DNA of 64,000 nucleotides, taken from NCBI GenBank assembly GCA_035549075.1, contig DASZRT010000087.1:1-64000 (forward strand). The letters are read 5' to 3'. Numbering within the stretch: position 1 is the stretch's first letter; the number at the start of each line of letters is the position of its first letter. The position numbers and the translations under genes are program-made. Of this stretch, positions 7,708 through 15,841 are shown piece after piece. This DNA comes from DASZFV01 sp035549075 (GTDB lineage: Bacteria > Myxococcota_A > Polyangia > Fen-1088). The notes beneath the pieces were generated by a model. The model did no database searches and was not told the origin of the DNA. It was given only the letters and a program-made list of their open reading frames with translations.

Positions 7708-8859
7708 TCAAACGGCGGCGCGGCTGCGGCGCGCCTCGAAGCCGGCCGGCGCGTCGGGCACCTCGGCCTCGTTCGGGTTCATGGCGCCGAGGTTCTCGAC
7801 GACGTGGAACCGGCCGCCCACGGCGCGGGCGATGTACATGTTCATGCGAACGTGGTGCTGGCCCGGCACCATCTCGGCGGGGCCGCCTGGCCCCTCGGCG
7901 ATCTTGGCGTGGTCGAGCGCGCGGATGACGTCGTCCTGCGCGAGCGAGCCCGCCTCGCGCACGGCCGCCTCCCAGAGGAGCAGGCCGCGGTAGAGGCCGG
8001 AGCACGCGCCGCCGCCCGTGAACTTCGCGGCGCCGGGGAAGCGCTCGTCGTAGCGGCGGAGCAGCGACGCGCTGAAGGGATCGCTCACGCCCTGGTAGTA
8101 GTCGAGGCAGCTGGTGAGCCCCTCGACGTGCGCGGCCGGCACCATGTTGAGGAAGTTCTCGTCGAAGTAGGTGCAGACGAGCTGGCCGCCGCGGGCCGTG
8201 AACCCCGCGTCGTGGAGCTGCTCGAGAAAGGGCGAGACGCCCGGCGGGACGATCGTGTTGAACACCACCTCGGCGCCGCTCGACGCGATCTTCTCGATCG
8301 TCCGCGCGTAGTCGGCGTGATCGAGCGGGAAGTACTCCTCGCCCACGATCGTGCCGCCGTTGGCCGTCACGACCTGCCGCACGCGCTCGTTGAGGACGCG
8401 CGGCCAGATGTAGTCGGCCGACGGAAGATAAAAGCGCTTGGCCCCCGTCTTCCGCATGAGCCACGGGATGAGCGGGTCGACCTGCTGCGCGGGCACGGGG
8501 CCCGTGCAGAAGATGAGCGGGTCGCACTCGCGACCCTCGTATTGCTCCGGGTAGATGTAGAGCTTCTTGCCCCGGCGAACGGCCGGGCCCTTGATGGCTT
8601 GCCGCGTGGAGCTGTAGATGCCGCCGAAGAGCACGTCGACCTCGTCGTGCTCGACGAGCTTCGTCGCCTTGGCTTCGGCGACGCTGTCGATCGTCGCGCC
8701 GTCCTCGAGGTGGAGCTCGAGGCGGCGCCCGAGCAGACCTCCCTTGGCGTTGACGTCGTCGACGAACATCGTCGCGACGTTGGCGTTGGCGATCCCCACG
8801 AACGAGAGGGGACCGGTCTGGTCGGCGATGACCCCGATCTTGATGGCTGGTTTCGTCAT
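7708..8859 (-). CDS. Periplasmic-binding-protein-like (AmiC/urea type) protein without signal peptide
   Basis: A 383-residue Peripla_BP_6-type protein of the amide/urea-binding branch (AmiC, UrtA, FmdD). It opens with KIGVIADQTGPLSFVG and carries the typical GGIYSS, YPEQYEGRECDP and LVCTYFDENF segments. The start at 8859 is set by GGAGG seven bases upstream. From there the protein begins straight in the first beta strand, with no signal peptide or lipobox. No permease or ATPase genes are nearby. In the family this combination is known from AmiC of Pseudomonas, a cytosolic amide sensor. The adjacent upstream gene encodes a LuxR-tailed regulator, so an intracellular ligand sensor is a reasonable inference. 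Confidence 0.82.
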   Translation of the reverse strand: MTKPAIKIGVIADQTGPLSFVGIANANVATMFVDDVNAKGGLLGRRLELHLEDGATIDSVAEAKATKLVEHDEVDVLFGGIYSSTRQAIKGPAVRRGKKLYIYPEQYEGRECDPLIFCTGPVPAQQVDPLIPWLMRKTGAKRFYLPSADYIWPRVLNERVRQVVTANGGTIVGEEYFPLDHADYARTIEKIASSGAEVVFNTIVPPGVSPFLEQLHDAGFTARGGQLVCTYFDENFLNMVPAAHVEGLTSCLDYYQGVSDPFSASLLRRYDERFPGAAKFTGGGACSGLYRGLLLWEAAVREAGSLAQDDVIRALDHAKIAEGPGGPAEMVPGQHHVRMNMYIARAVGGRFHVVENLGAMNPNEAEVPDAPAGFEARRSRAAV

Positions 8860-8921
8860 GGCTGTCCTCCGATGGTTCGGAGGATGCCGACGGCCGCGCG
8901 GCCTCACATGGGGAAGATTCC

Positions 8922-10499
8922 CTAGTTCGACACCATTTCGTGTTGGATGAGGCCGCGCTCGAGCGCGTAGAGCGCGGCGCCCGCGCGGGTCGTGACGCCG
9001 ATCTTCGAGTACAGGCTCTGGATGTGGTTGTCGGCGGTCTTCGTGGCGATGTCGAGCTTGCGCGCCGCCTCTTTCGTCGTGTCGCCGGCGGCGATGAGCC
9101 GCAGGACCTCGATCTCGCGCGGCGTGAGGCCCGCGAAGCGCTCGGGCGTCGCGCGCCGCGCCGGTTGGCCCGCGCAGGCGAGCACGGCTTCGACGGCGTC
9201 CGCGTCGAGCCGGCCTTCCTTGACGGCGGCGCGCAGCTTCGCGGCGGCCGCGGCGTCGCTCGACGCGCGCCGGTGGGGCCGCGCCTCGCGCGCCGTTTGA
9301 AAGTCCTCGGCGGCGGCGAGGACGCGCGCGGCGGGTGGAAGATCGGGCCCGCGCGAGTTGCGGTGGTAGCCGCTGCCGTCGAGCCGCTCGTGATGGCGCT
9401 GGACGAGCGCGCTGACGAGCTTGCCGTCGGCGCCCAGCGCCGAGAGCGCGCGCTCGCCGTGGTAGGGGTGCAAGCGCGCGGCGTCGGTCTCGCGCTCGGT
9501 GAGCGCGCCCGCCCTCATCCACGTCGCGACGGGCACGGTGAGCTCCCCGAGATCGTGCGCGTAGCCGGCCCAGCGCACGTCGCGGACGTCGGACGCGGGC
9601 AGGCCCAGGCGCTGAGCGGCGGCGGCGGCGAGGGACGCCACCGCGCGAGAATGTCCGAACGTGAACGGCATCCTCATGTCGATGAAGTCGGCGATCGCGA
9701 GATACGCCTCTTCGCACGCCGCCTCGTCGAGCATCGCGTGCGGCTTCGGCTCGAGCGCGAGGATCGTCGGGCGATCGACGGGGCCGTCGAGCCCGGCCAT
9801 GAAGCGCTCGGCGTGCGTGAGAAAGTCTTCGACGAGCTTCGCCTCGTAGGCGCCGCCGGCGCGCTTGGCGATCATCGCGGTCATCGCCGTGAAGCCGTGA
9901 GCCTCGGTCAGCGCGATCGCGTCCTGGGCCAGCGTCACGAGCCGAACCGGAAACTTCACCGCCTCGCCCGCGAGGCCGAGCGGCAGCCCGCGCCCGTCCC
10001 AACGCTCGTAGATCTGGCCGAGGCTCTCTCTCAGCTCGGGCGGAAGTCCGAGGCGCTCGGCGATCCGCCGCGCGACCTCGCAGTGTCCCGACAGGATCGG
10101 CACGTTCACCTGCGGCGCGTGCGCCAACCCGCGCTGCACGGCCTCGGCGAGCTCCTCCGGAGACGCGCCCGCGGCGAGCCGCGTGATGGCGCGGACGAAG
10201 ACGGCGGCGAACTCGACCTTGTCGCCGAAGTCGAGACCTTGCAGCTCCTGACGAAGCCGGATCTCGTCGCCCCAGGCCGCCGCCAGCAGGTGAGAGTCGG
10301 CGTTGCAACCGATGTAGCGGAGCAACGCCTGATGATAGATGGCGCGACGCATGGGCTCGTCGAGGCGCGCGGCGTCCGCCATGCGCATCGCCAGCACGCA
10401 GGAGCGCAGCGCGAAGTCGCGTGAGTGTCCCGTGGCGAGGTCCGTCGCGTAGGCGAGTGCCATCAAGAAGTCAGCGCGCCGAACACCCGATGCCGTCAT
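8922..10499 (-). CDS. HD-GYP-like phosphohydrolase with C-terminal LuxR HTH
   Basis: A 525-residue cytoplasmic protein. The middle and C-terminal halves carry an HD-GYP-like domain (about residues 280-420) with a YAHDLGEL metal motif and an RHHERLDGSGYH segment. The last 70 residues form a LuxR-type helix-turn-helix (LTPREIEVLRLIAAG through NHIQSLYSKIG). The N-terminal half resembles a second, degenerate HD domain (IYERWDGRGLP). Fusion of HD-GYP to LuxR is known in actinobacteria and myxobacteria; cyclic-di-GMP hydrolysis cannot be assumed. It lies 62 bases upstream of the signal-less binding protein on the same strand, which suggests a joint sensory or regulatory function. Confidence 0.82.
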   Translation of the reverse strand: MTASGVRRADFLMALAYATDLATGHSRDFALRSCVLAMRMADAARLDEPMRRAIYHQALLRYIGCNADSHLLAAAWGDEIRLRQELQGLDFGDKVEFAAVFVRAITRLAAGASPEELAEAVQRGLAHAPQVNVPILSGHCEVARRIAERLGLPPELRESLGQIYERWDGRGLPLGLAGEAVKFPVRLVTLAQDAIALTEAHGFTAMTAMIAKRAGGAYEAKLVEDFLTHAERFMAGLDGPVDRPTILALEPKPHAMLDEAACEEAYLAIADFIDMRMPFTFGHSRAVASLAAAAAQRLGLPASDVRDVRWAGYAHDLGELTVPVATWMRAGALTERETDAARLHPYHGERALSALGADGKLVSALVQRHHERLDGSGYHRNSRGPDLPPAARVLAAAEDFQTAREARPHRRASSDAAAAAKLRAAVKEGRLDADAVEAVLACAGQPARRATPERFAGLTPREIEVLRLIAAGDTTKEAARKLDIATKTADNHIQSLYSKIGVTTRAGAALYALERGLIQHEMVSN

Positions 10500-10550
10500 C
10501 TCTTGCTCCCCTCGCTCTTCAGGACCGAGCGCGAGATTAACCCACGCGCG

Positions 10551-11678
10551 TCAGCCACCCTCGAAGAACTCGATGAGCCCGTACGGCGCGCGCGGGCCGA
10601 GGCAGAGGTCGAGGATCGCGTGCGCGTCCTTGGCGGCGGCCTCGCTGCGCGGGAACAGACGCGCCTCGTAGGCGGCGAGCGCGGCCTCGACGTCGTCGTG
10701 CGCGGCGAGGGCTTCGCCGAGCTCGGCGCCGTCGAGCATCGCGAGGTTCGCGCCCTCACCCGACGGCGGCATGAGGTGCGCGGCGTCTCCGAGCAACGTC
10801 ACGCCGGGCACGCGGCTCCATCGATGCGCCTCGGGCAAGGTGTGGAGCTTGCGTAAGACCGGAGCGCTCTCGCCGTCGGTGATGAGGGCCGTGAGGTGCG
10901 GCGCCCAGCCGTCGAACTCGGCCGCGACGCGTGCCTTGGCGGCGCCGACGTCGGTGAAATCGACGGCGTCGAACCAGGCGAGGGGGCGCGTCAGCTCGAC
11001 GTAGACGTGGAGGACGCCCCCGGCCTCTCGATGCGCGACGATTCCCTTGCCCGGCGTCAGCGCGTACATCGCCCCCGCGCCCACCGCTCGGGCGGCGGCG
11101 CGATGCCGCTCGTCGACGTCGTGCAAGTAGGTCTCGACGAACGACGTTCCCACGTACGTGGGCTTCGCGTCGGACAACAGCGATCGAACCTTCGACCAAG
11201 CGCCTTCGGCGCCGACGAGGAGGCTGGTCGTGATCTTCGAGCCGTCGGCGAAGGTCACCTCGTGACGGCCGCCGCCGAACGGTCGAACGTAGGCGACCTT
11301 GTGATCCCACCGGATCGCCTCTTTGGGCAAGGCATCGAGCAGGACGCGCCGCAGATCGCCGCGCAGCACCTCGGGACGTCCGCCCGTGCCGTCGTCGAGC
11401 TCTTCGAGCAACACCTGACCGCGCGGATCGAGGGCGCGCGAGGCCTGCGCGCCCTCGCGGATGATGGCGCGGAACTCCGGCGTGAGGCCGGCCGCCTCGA
11501 GGGCCCGTTGCCCGGTGCCCGCGTGGATGTCGAGCTGGCCGCCCTGCGTGCGTGACTCCGCCGACGGCTCGGCCTCGTAGACCGTCGCGGGGATGCCGCG
11601 CGTGTGGAGGACGCGCGCGAGGGTGAGCCCGCCGAGACCGGCGCCGATGATCGTGACCCCCTCTTTGTGGAACGACAT
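10551..11678 (-). CDS. FAD-dependent monooxygenase (TetX/PHBH type)
   Basis: A 375-residue group A flavin monooxygenase. It begins with the Rossmann FAD motif GAGLGGLTLARVL near residue 12 and has the second FAD motif GDAAHLMPPSGEGANLAMLDGA (as GDAAHLMPP and GEGANLAM) near residue 290. The closest well-known types are TetX-like and aromatic hydroxylases; the substrate is unknown. It is divergent from a TetR regulator with two palindromes between them, one overlapping its start codon. The regulator therefore very likely represses it, a common arrangement for drug or xenobiotic detoxification. Confidence 0.85.
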   Translation of the reverse strand: MSFHKEGVTIIGAGLGGLTLARVLHTRGIPATVYEAEPSAESRTQGGQLDIHAGTGQRALEAAGLTPEFRAIIREGAQASRALDPRGQVLLEELDDGTGGRPEVLRGDLRRVLLDALPKEAIRWDHKVAYVRPFGGGRHEVTFADGSKITTSLLVGAEGAWSKVRSLLSDAKPTYVGTSFVETYLHDVDERHRAAARAVGAGAMYALTPGKGIVAHREAGGVLHVYVELTRPLAWFDAVDFTDVGAAKARVAAEFDGWAPHLTALITDGESAPVLRKLHTLPEAHRWSRVPGVTLLGDAAHLMPPSGEGANLAMLDGAELGEALAAHDDVEAALAAYEARLFPRSEAAAKDAHAILDLCLGPRAPYGLIEFFEGG

Positions 11679-11703
11679 TCCATGAGGTTGGAACGGCGTT
11701 CCA
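11668..11703. promoter_or_regulatory. Tandem TetR operators in the divergent intergenic region
   Basis: Two 15-bp dyads lie at 11668-11682 (TGGAAC-GAC-ATTCCA, one mismatch) and 11689-11703 (TGGAAC-GGC-GTTCCA, perfect). Their centres are 21 bp apart, two helical turns. The first covers the ATG of the monooxygenase. The second overlaps the likely -10 and start site of a minus-strand promoter, TTGGCC-N17-TATATG, at 11730-11702. Confidence 0.7.
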
Positions 11704-11722
11704 TATATGTCAAGATGATCCC

Positions 11723-12391
11723 GTGGCCAAGCGAAAGCCCAAGACCGAACGGCGAACCGACACGCTCTCGAAGGAACGGATCGTCGAGGCCGCCATCGAG
11801 CTCCTCGACGCCGAGGGCGAGGCCGCGCTGACCTTCCGCGCGCTCACGACGCACCTCGCGACGGGGAGCGGCGCGATCTACTGGCACGTCGACAACAAGA
11901 ACGAGTTGCTCACGGCCGCCACGCACGCCGTCATCACGCGTGCCGTCGCCGACCTCGCGCGCGTCAGCGATCCGCGCCGGGCGATCCGCGCCGTCGCGCT
12001 CGCGCTGTTCGACGCGATCGACGCCCACCCTTGGGCGGGGGCGCACCTGTCGCGCGAGCCGTGGCAGCCCGCGATGGGGCTGATCTTCGAGAGCGTCGGC
12101 GCGCGGCTCCAGGCGTTCGGCGTCGCGGCGCGCGCGCAGTTCGGCTGCGCCTCGGCGCTCGTGAGCTACATCGTCGGCGTCGCCAGCCAGAACGCCGCGA
12201 ACGCCCGCCTGCTGCCGCGCGACACGGACCGCGAGGCCTTCTTGAGCACGGCTGTGGCGCGGTGGGTACAAGACGACCCTACGAGATTTCCCTTTGTGCA
12301 GCGGGTCGCGGCGCAGCTGCGCGACCACGACGATCGCCAGCAGTTCCTCGTCGGCATCGACCTGATCTCGTCGGGAATCTTCCGTCCGTAA
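11723..12391 (+). CDS. TetR/AcrR family transcriptional regulator
   Basis: A 222-residue TetR-family repressor. The N-terminal HTH is clear (KERIVEAAIELLDAEGE, then FRALTTHLATGSGAIYWHVDNKNELL, quoted in parts), and the C-terminal half resembles the TetR_C ligand domain. The start is GTG at 11723, just after the operators. It is divergent from the FAD monooxygenase and has the standard layout of a regulator controlling its neighbour and itself. Confidence 0.87.
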   Translation: MAKRKPKTERRTDTLSKERIVEAAIELLDAEGEAALTFRALTTHLATGSGAIYWHVDNKNELLTAATHAVITRAVADLARVSDPRRAIRAVALALFDAIDAHPWAGAHLSREPWQPAMGLIFESVGARLQAFGVAARAQFGCASALVSYIVGVASQNAANARLLPRDTDREAFLSTAVARWVQDDPTRFPFVQRVAAQLRDHDDRQQFLVGIDLISSGIFRP

Positions 12392-12439
12392 AAGCGTTCC
12401 CTCGACAGGGCGCATGCCGCCGAGCATGCTGCGCCGCCG

Positions 12440-13270
12440 ATGCAGGACGAAGGAATTCCCCACGCGCGCTCGCTCCCGATGTACGTCTGCCACGCGATCG
12501 CGATCGTCGGTCCCTTCGTCGTGCGGTTCTCGTGGCGCTACGTCGCGCTCGCCGCGGGGCTCTACGTCGTCCGCATGATCGCGCTGTCGGCCGGTTACCA
12601 CCGGTACTTCTCCCATCGCGCCTACCGCACGAGCCGCGCCTTTCAATTCGTGCTCGCGTTCGTGGGTGGCACGTGCGCCCAGCGCGGCGCGCTCTGGTGG
12701 GCGGCGAACCACCGCCATCACCACGCGCACTCGGACTCACCCGAGGACGTGCACTCGCCGCGGCGTCAGGGCTTTCTGTGGAGCCACCTCGGGTGGATCT
12801 TGTCGAAGCGCTTCGAGCGGACGCAGGAAGATCGCATCAAGGACTTCGCTCGATTTCCCGAGCTGCGCTGGCTCGACGAGCATCACTTCATGCCGTCGTG
12901 GGCGCTGTTTTGGACGCTGTGGGCCGTCGCCGGGTGGCCGGCCGTGATTTGGGGTTCCTTCACGTCGACGGTCTTCATGTGGCACTGCACGTTCAGCATC
13001 AATTCGGTCGCGCACCGCTTCGGGCGGCAACGCTACGTCACCGACGACGACTCGCGGAACAACGCGCCGCTCGCGCTGCTCACGATGGGCGAGGGCTGGC
13101 ACAACAACCACCATCACTACCGCGCCTCCGCCGCGCTCGGGTTCTATTGGTGGGAGCTCGACTTCACGTACTACGTGCTGCGGTTGCTCGCGGCCGTGGG
13201 CCTCATCTGGGATCTCCGCACGCCTCCGCGCGCGGTTCGGGATCGCTGGGCCGCCGAGGCCGCGTCGTGA
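12440..13270 (+). CDS. Acyl-CoA (delta-9 type) fatty acid desaturase
   Basis: A 276-residue membrane desaturase with the three histidine boxes of the di-iron family: HRYFSH near residue 54, HRHHH near residue 93 and HNNHH near residue 218. These are the marks of acyl-CoA/lipid delta-9 desaturases. Two hydrophobic hairpins separate the boxes. It works at the inner membrane with an electron donor not encoded here. Its stop overlaps the GTG of the next gene (GTGA), so desaturase and P450 are translationally coupled. Confidence 0.9.
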   Translation: MQDEGIPHARSLPMYVCHAIAIVGPFVVRFSWRYVALAAGLYVVRMIALSAGYHRYFSHRAYRTSRAFQFVLAFVGGTCAQRGALWWAANHRHHHAHSDSPEDVHSPRRQGFLWSHLGWILSKRFERTQEDRIKDFARFPELRWLDEHHFMPSWALFWTLWAVAGWPAVIWGSFTSTVFMWHCTFSINSVAHRFGRQRYVTDDDSRNNAPLALLTMGEGWHNNHHHYRASAALGFYWWELDFTYYVLRLLAAVGLIWDLRTPPRAVRDRWAAEAAS

Positions 13271-14688
13271 GCGCGGTGTGGAAGCGGCTGTGGCCGCGCC
13301 TCGAGCCGCGCCTGGAGTGGCTGTGGGGCGGCGCGCTTCGGTTGCGTGAAGACGTGCTGACGTTCTACCGGCAGTGCGAGCAACAAAGCGGCTTCGTGCG
13401 CACGCACGTCTGGCGGCTTCCCTTGTGCGTCGTCACGGCGCCCGACCTCATCGAAGAGGTTCTGGTCAAGAACCAGCGCTGCTTCATGAAGTCGGGCGCG
13501 CTCCGTTCGACCCAGCTGGCCTTCGGTCAAGGGCTGCTCACGTCGGATCGCGAGCTGTGGCGCCGCCAGCGGCGCACGATCCAGCCGGCGTTTCACGCGC
13601 AACGGCTCCGTCGCTACGGCGAGCAGATGCGCGCGGCGACGGGACGCATGCTCGACACGTTCCGCGATCGCGAGGTGCGCAACGTCCACCAGGACATGAC
13701 CGACCTGTGCTTCGAGGTCCTCGCGCAGTCGCTGTTCGGCGAGGACATGCCCGAGGCGCGACAGCTCGTCGCCGCGACGGCCGAGGCGCTGCACGCGTTC
13801 CATCATCTCTACGCGCAGTGGATCGGCGCGTTCGGCGGGCTCGCCTTCGCGGGCGTCCGCAAGATCTCGACGGCGCTGGGCCGGCCCGACTTCGTGGCCG
13901 AGCCGACGATCCTGCCCACGCCGTACGCGCGGCGCTTTCGCGCGGCGGTCGCGGCCCTGGATCGCTTCGTGGCCGAGCTCGTCGCGCGCCGCCGCGAGCT
14001 GGGCGCGGGCGACGACTTCTTGTCGATGTTGCTCGCGGGCGTCGACGACGCGGGCGCGCCGTTGTCCGATCGGCAGATTCGCGACGAGGTCGTCACGATG
14101 TTCCTCGCGGGACACGAGACGGCCGCCGCGTCGTTGAGCTGGGCGCTGTACCTGCTGGCCCAGCACCCCGCGGTCGCGCGCCGGCTGGGCGCGGAGGTGG
14201 CGGCGGGGCAAGGCGAAGCGCTGCTCGAGCAGGTCATGCGCGAGGGGCTGCGTCTCTACCCGCCCGCGTACCGCATCAGCCGAACCGCGGTGAAAGATTG
14301 TTCCATCGGTGGCCACCGCGTCGCGGCCGGCGACGAGATCCTGATTCCGCAGTGGGCGGTTCACCGATCGCCGCGCCACTTCTCCGAGCCCGACGCGTTT
14401 CGTCCCGAACGATGGACGCCCGAGCTCACGGCGCGGCTGCCGAAGTTCGCGTACTTTCCCTTCGGCGGCGGCCCTCGGACCTGCATCGGAAGCTCGTTCG
14501 CCGAGCTCGAGGGCGCCGTCGTCCTGGGCGCGATCTGCGAACGCTTCGACCTCGCCGTTCCGCACGGCGCCGAAGTCGCGCCGTACCTCGGCGTGACGCT
14601 GCAGCCGCGCGACAACGAGCTCCACCTCGAGCTGCGCCGCCGCGCGGGCGTCACCGATGTCCGGCGCGCGGCTCCTCGGCCCGGTTGA
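13267..14688 (+). CDS. Cytochrome P450
   Basis: A 473-residue soluble-type P450. Seen directly are the I-helix oxygen-binding motif FLAGHETAAASL, the K-helix ExxR in MREGLRLYPP, and the heme loop FPFGGGPRTCIG with the axial Cys. The PERF-like FRPERW precedes the heme loop. The GTG at 13267 overlaps the desaturase stop and gives an N-terminus of normal P450 length without a membrane anchor. The context suggests action on fatty-acyl or other lipid chains, for example hydroxylation after desaturation, but redox partners and substrate are unknown. The 3' end overlaps the convergent RRM gene by 38 bases. Confidence 0.9.
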   Translation: MSAVWKRLWPRLEPRLEWLWGGALRLREDVLTFYRQCEQQSGFVRTHVWRLPLCVVTAPDLIEEVLVKNQRCFMKSGALRSTQLAFGQGLLTSDRELWRRQRRTIQPAFHAQRLRRYGEQMRAATGRMLDTFRDREVRNVHQDMTDLCFEVLAQSLFGEDMPEARQLVAATAEALHAFHHLYAQWIGAFGGLAFAGVRKISTALGRPDFVAEPTILPTPYARRFRAAVAALDRFVAELVARRRELGAGDDFLSMLLAGVDDAGAPLSDRQIRDEVVTMFLAGHETAAASLSWALYLLAQHPAVARRLGAEVAAGQGEALLEQVMREGLRLYPPAYRISRTAVKDCSIGGHRVAAGDEILIPQWAVHRSPRHFSEPDAFRPERWTPELTARLPKFAYFPFGGGPRTCIGSSFAELEGAVVLGAICERFDLAVPHGAEVAPYLGVTLQPRDNELHLELRRRAGVTDVRRAAPRPG

Positions 14689-15133
14689 CCCTCAGCGTTC
14701 GGCCGTCGAGCTCTTGGCCGTTCATCTGCGCGATGGCGGCGTCGGCCTCGGTCGCGGTCGCGTAGCTGACGAACCCGAAGCCGCGCGACCTGTTGGTCGC
14801 GCGCTCGATCACGACGGCCGCGTCGACGACGCGACCGGCCTTGTCGAACGCCGCGCGGAGATCGGCCGTCGTCGTCTCCGCGCTCAACCCGCCCACGAAG
14901 AGCTTCACGGGACCGAAGTCCTCGCGACGGGGTTGCGCCGGCACGCCGATGACGATGTCCTCCAGCTTGACCTCGGGCAACGGCGCCGCCGGCTCCGCGA
15001 GATCTCTCAGGTCCGGATCGACGCCGAGCGCGCGGAGCTCGCGGTTGCGCCGGAGGCGCTGCTCTTTCTCTCTCTTGCGGAGGTCCCGGCTGGCTTCCCG
15101 GTTCCGTTTGCCGCCGGAAAATCCGCGATTCAT
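14651..15133 (-). CDS. RRM RNA-binding protein with basic N-terminal extension
   Basis: A 160-residue protein with one RNA recognition motif at about residues 75-150. RNP2 is KLFVGGL and RNP1 is SRGFGFVSY, the canonical aromatic RNA-contacting residues. The first 45 residues are strongly basic (repeated KR/RR), unlike the minimal bacterial RRM proteins. It lies six bases downstream of a second RRM gene on the same strand, so the two are probably one operon. The 3' end overlaps the convergent P450 gene. Confidence 0.87.
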   Translation of the reverse strand: MNRGFSGGKRNREASRDLRKREKEQRLRRNRELRALGVDPDLRDLAEPAAPLPEVKLEDIVIGVPAQPRREDFGPVKLFVGGLSAETTTADLRAAFDKAGRVVDAAVVIERATNRSRGFGFVSYATATEADAAIAQMNGQELDGRTLRVNRAEEPRAGHR

Positions 15134-15139
15134 TCGCGG

Positions 15140-15436
15140 CTACCGTCTCCCGTAACCGCCGCCACCGCCGCCACCTCGGCTGCCTCCGCCACGCTCTTGA
15201 GCCTCGTTGACCGTGACGGCGCGGCCGTCCAGCTCGCGTCCGTTGAGCTGCTGGATCGCCTGCTGGGCCTCCTGATCCGAGCTCATCTCCACGAACGCGA
15301 AGCCGCGCGGACGGCCGCTCTCGCGATCCATGACGATCTTGGCGTCGACGACCTTGCCGATCGGCCCGAAGGTGTCGCGCAAGGTCAGCTCGGTGGTGTC
15401 GTACGAGAGATTTCCAACATAAAGACGTCGACCCAT
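15140..15436 (-). CDS. Glycine-rich RRM RNA-binding protein
   Basis: A 98-residue protein: one RRM (RNP2 LYVGNL, RNP1 RGFAFVEM) followed by a short Gly/Arg tail. This is the bacterial glycine-rich RNA-binding type known from cyanobacteria and myxobacteria, often cold-responsive. The start ATG at 15436 has AGGAG about eight bases upstream. An overlapping ATG four bases earlier is in another frame. A GC-rich hairpin sits just upstream of the ribosome-binding site. Confidence 0.9.
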   Translation of the reverse strand: MGRRLYVGNLSYDTTELTLRDTFGPIGKVVDAKIVMDRESGRPRGFAFVEMSSDQEAQQAIQQLNGRELDGRAVTVNEAQERGGGSRGGGGGGGYGRR

Positions 15437-15457
15437 TTCATTTCTCCTGTCTGTGTT

Positions 15458-15477
15458 CCGGCGGGAACTGCCGCCGG
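15458..15477 (-). promoter_or_regulatory. 5'-UTR hairpin upstream of the glycine-rich RRM gene
   Basis: A perfect 7-bp stem (CCGGCGG / CCGCCGG) with a six-base loop lies about 22 bases upstream of the RRM start, ahead of the AGGAG. It could be an autoregulatory or temperature-sensitive leader element, or only a mark of high GC. Confidence 0.35.
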
Positions 15478-15648
15478 TCAAGAGCCTCGAGCCTGCCGGT
15501 GTCCGAGCTCGAACGAACCAGCGGCGAAGCTGCGACGGTAGAGACGAAGAGCGGAAAGAGGGGAAGCTCACGACGCTTCTAGCACAATCCCGATCGAACA
15601 CCGACATTCTGCTGTCGTTTCTGTTACGGTGGCGGCGAGCTGGTCGAA

Positions 15649-15810
15649 TTGAGCAAAGGTGACGAAAAGCGCGCGGCCATCATTGCCCAGCAGGTGGCGC
15701 GCGAAGAGGCGGCGCGCCTGGCGCGTGGCGAGACGGGGACACCGGTCGTCGAAGCGCGGAAGCGCAAGCTCGCGTTCCGCCGCGGCCCTGGTCGCCCTCC
15801 GAGCAAGTGA
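15649..15810 (+). CDS. Small basic protein with an AT-hook-like tail
   Basis: A 53-residue frame from TTG at 15649. The first half is an Ala/Glu/Arg helix (IIAQQVAREEAARLARG). The second half is strongly basic and ends RRGPGRPPSK, where GRP flanked by Arg/Lys and Pro matches the minor-groove AT-hook motif. The composition looks like a real protein and no other frame explains the stretch. The TTG start and weak ribosome site keep confidence moderate. It is divergent from the RRM genes. Confidence 0.5.
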   Translation: MSKGDEKRAAIIAQQVAREEAARLARGETGTPVVEARKRKLAFRRGPGRPPSK

Positions 15811-15841
15811 TCGTCCCGCAAATGACCATCCTCGCCCTACC

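Noticed and set aside
7708..10308. 866-codon frame ending in the binding protein
   Set aside because: The N-terminal 480 codons are an out-of-frame reading of the HD-GYP/LuxR gene. The real start at 8859 has GGAGG.
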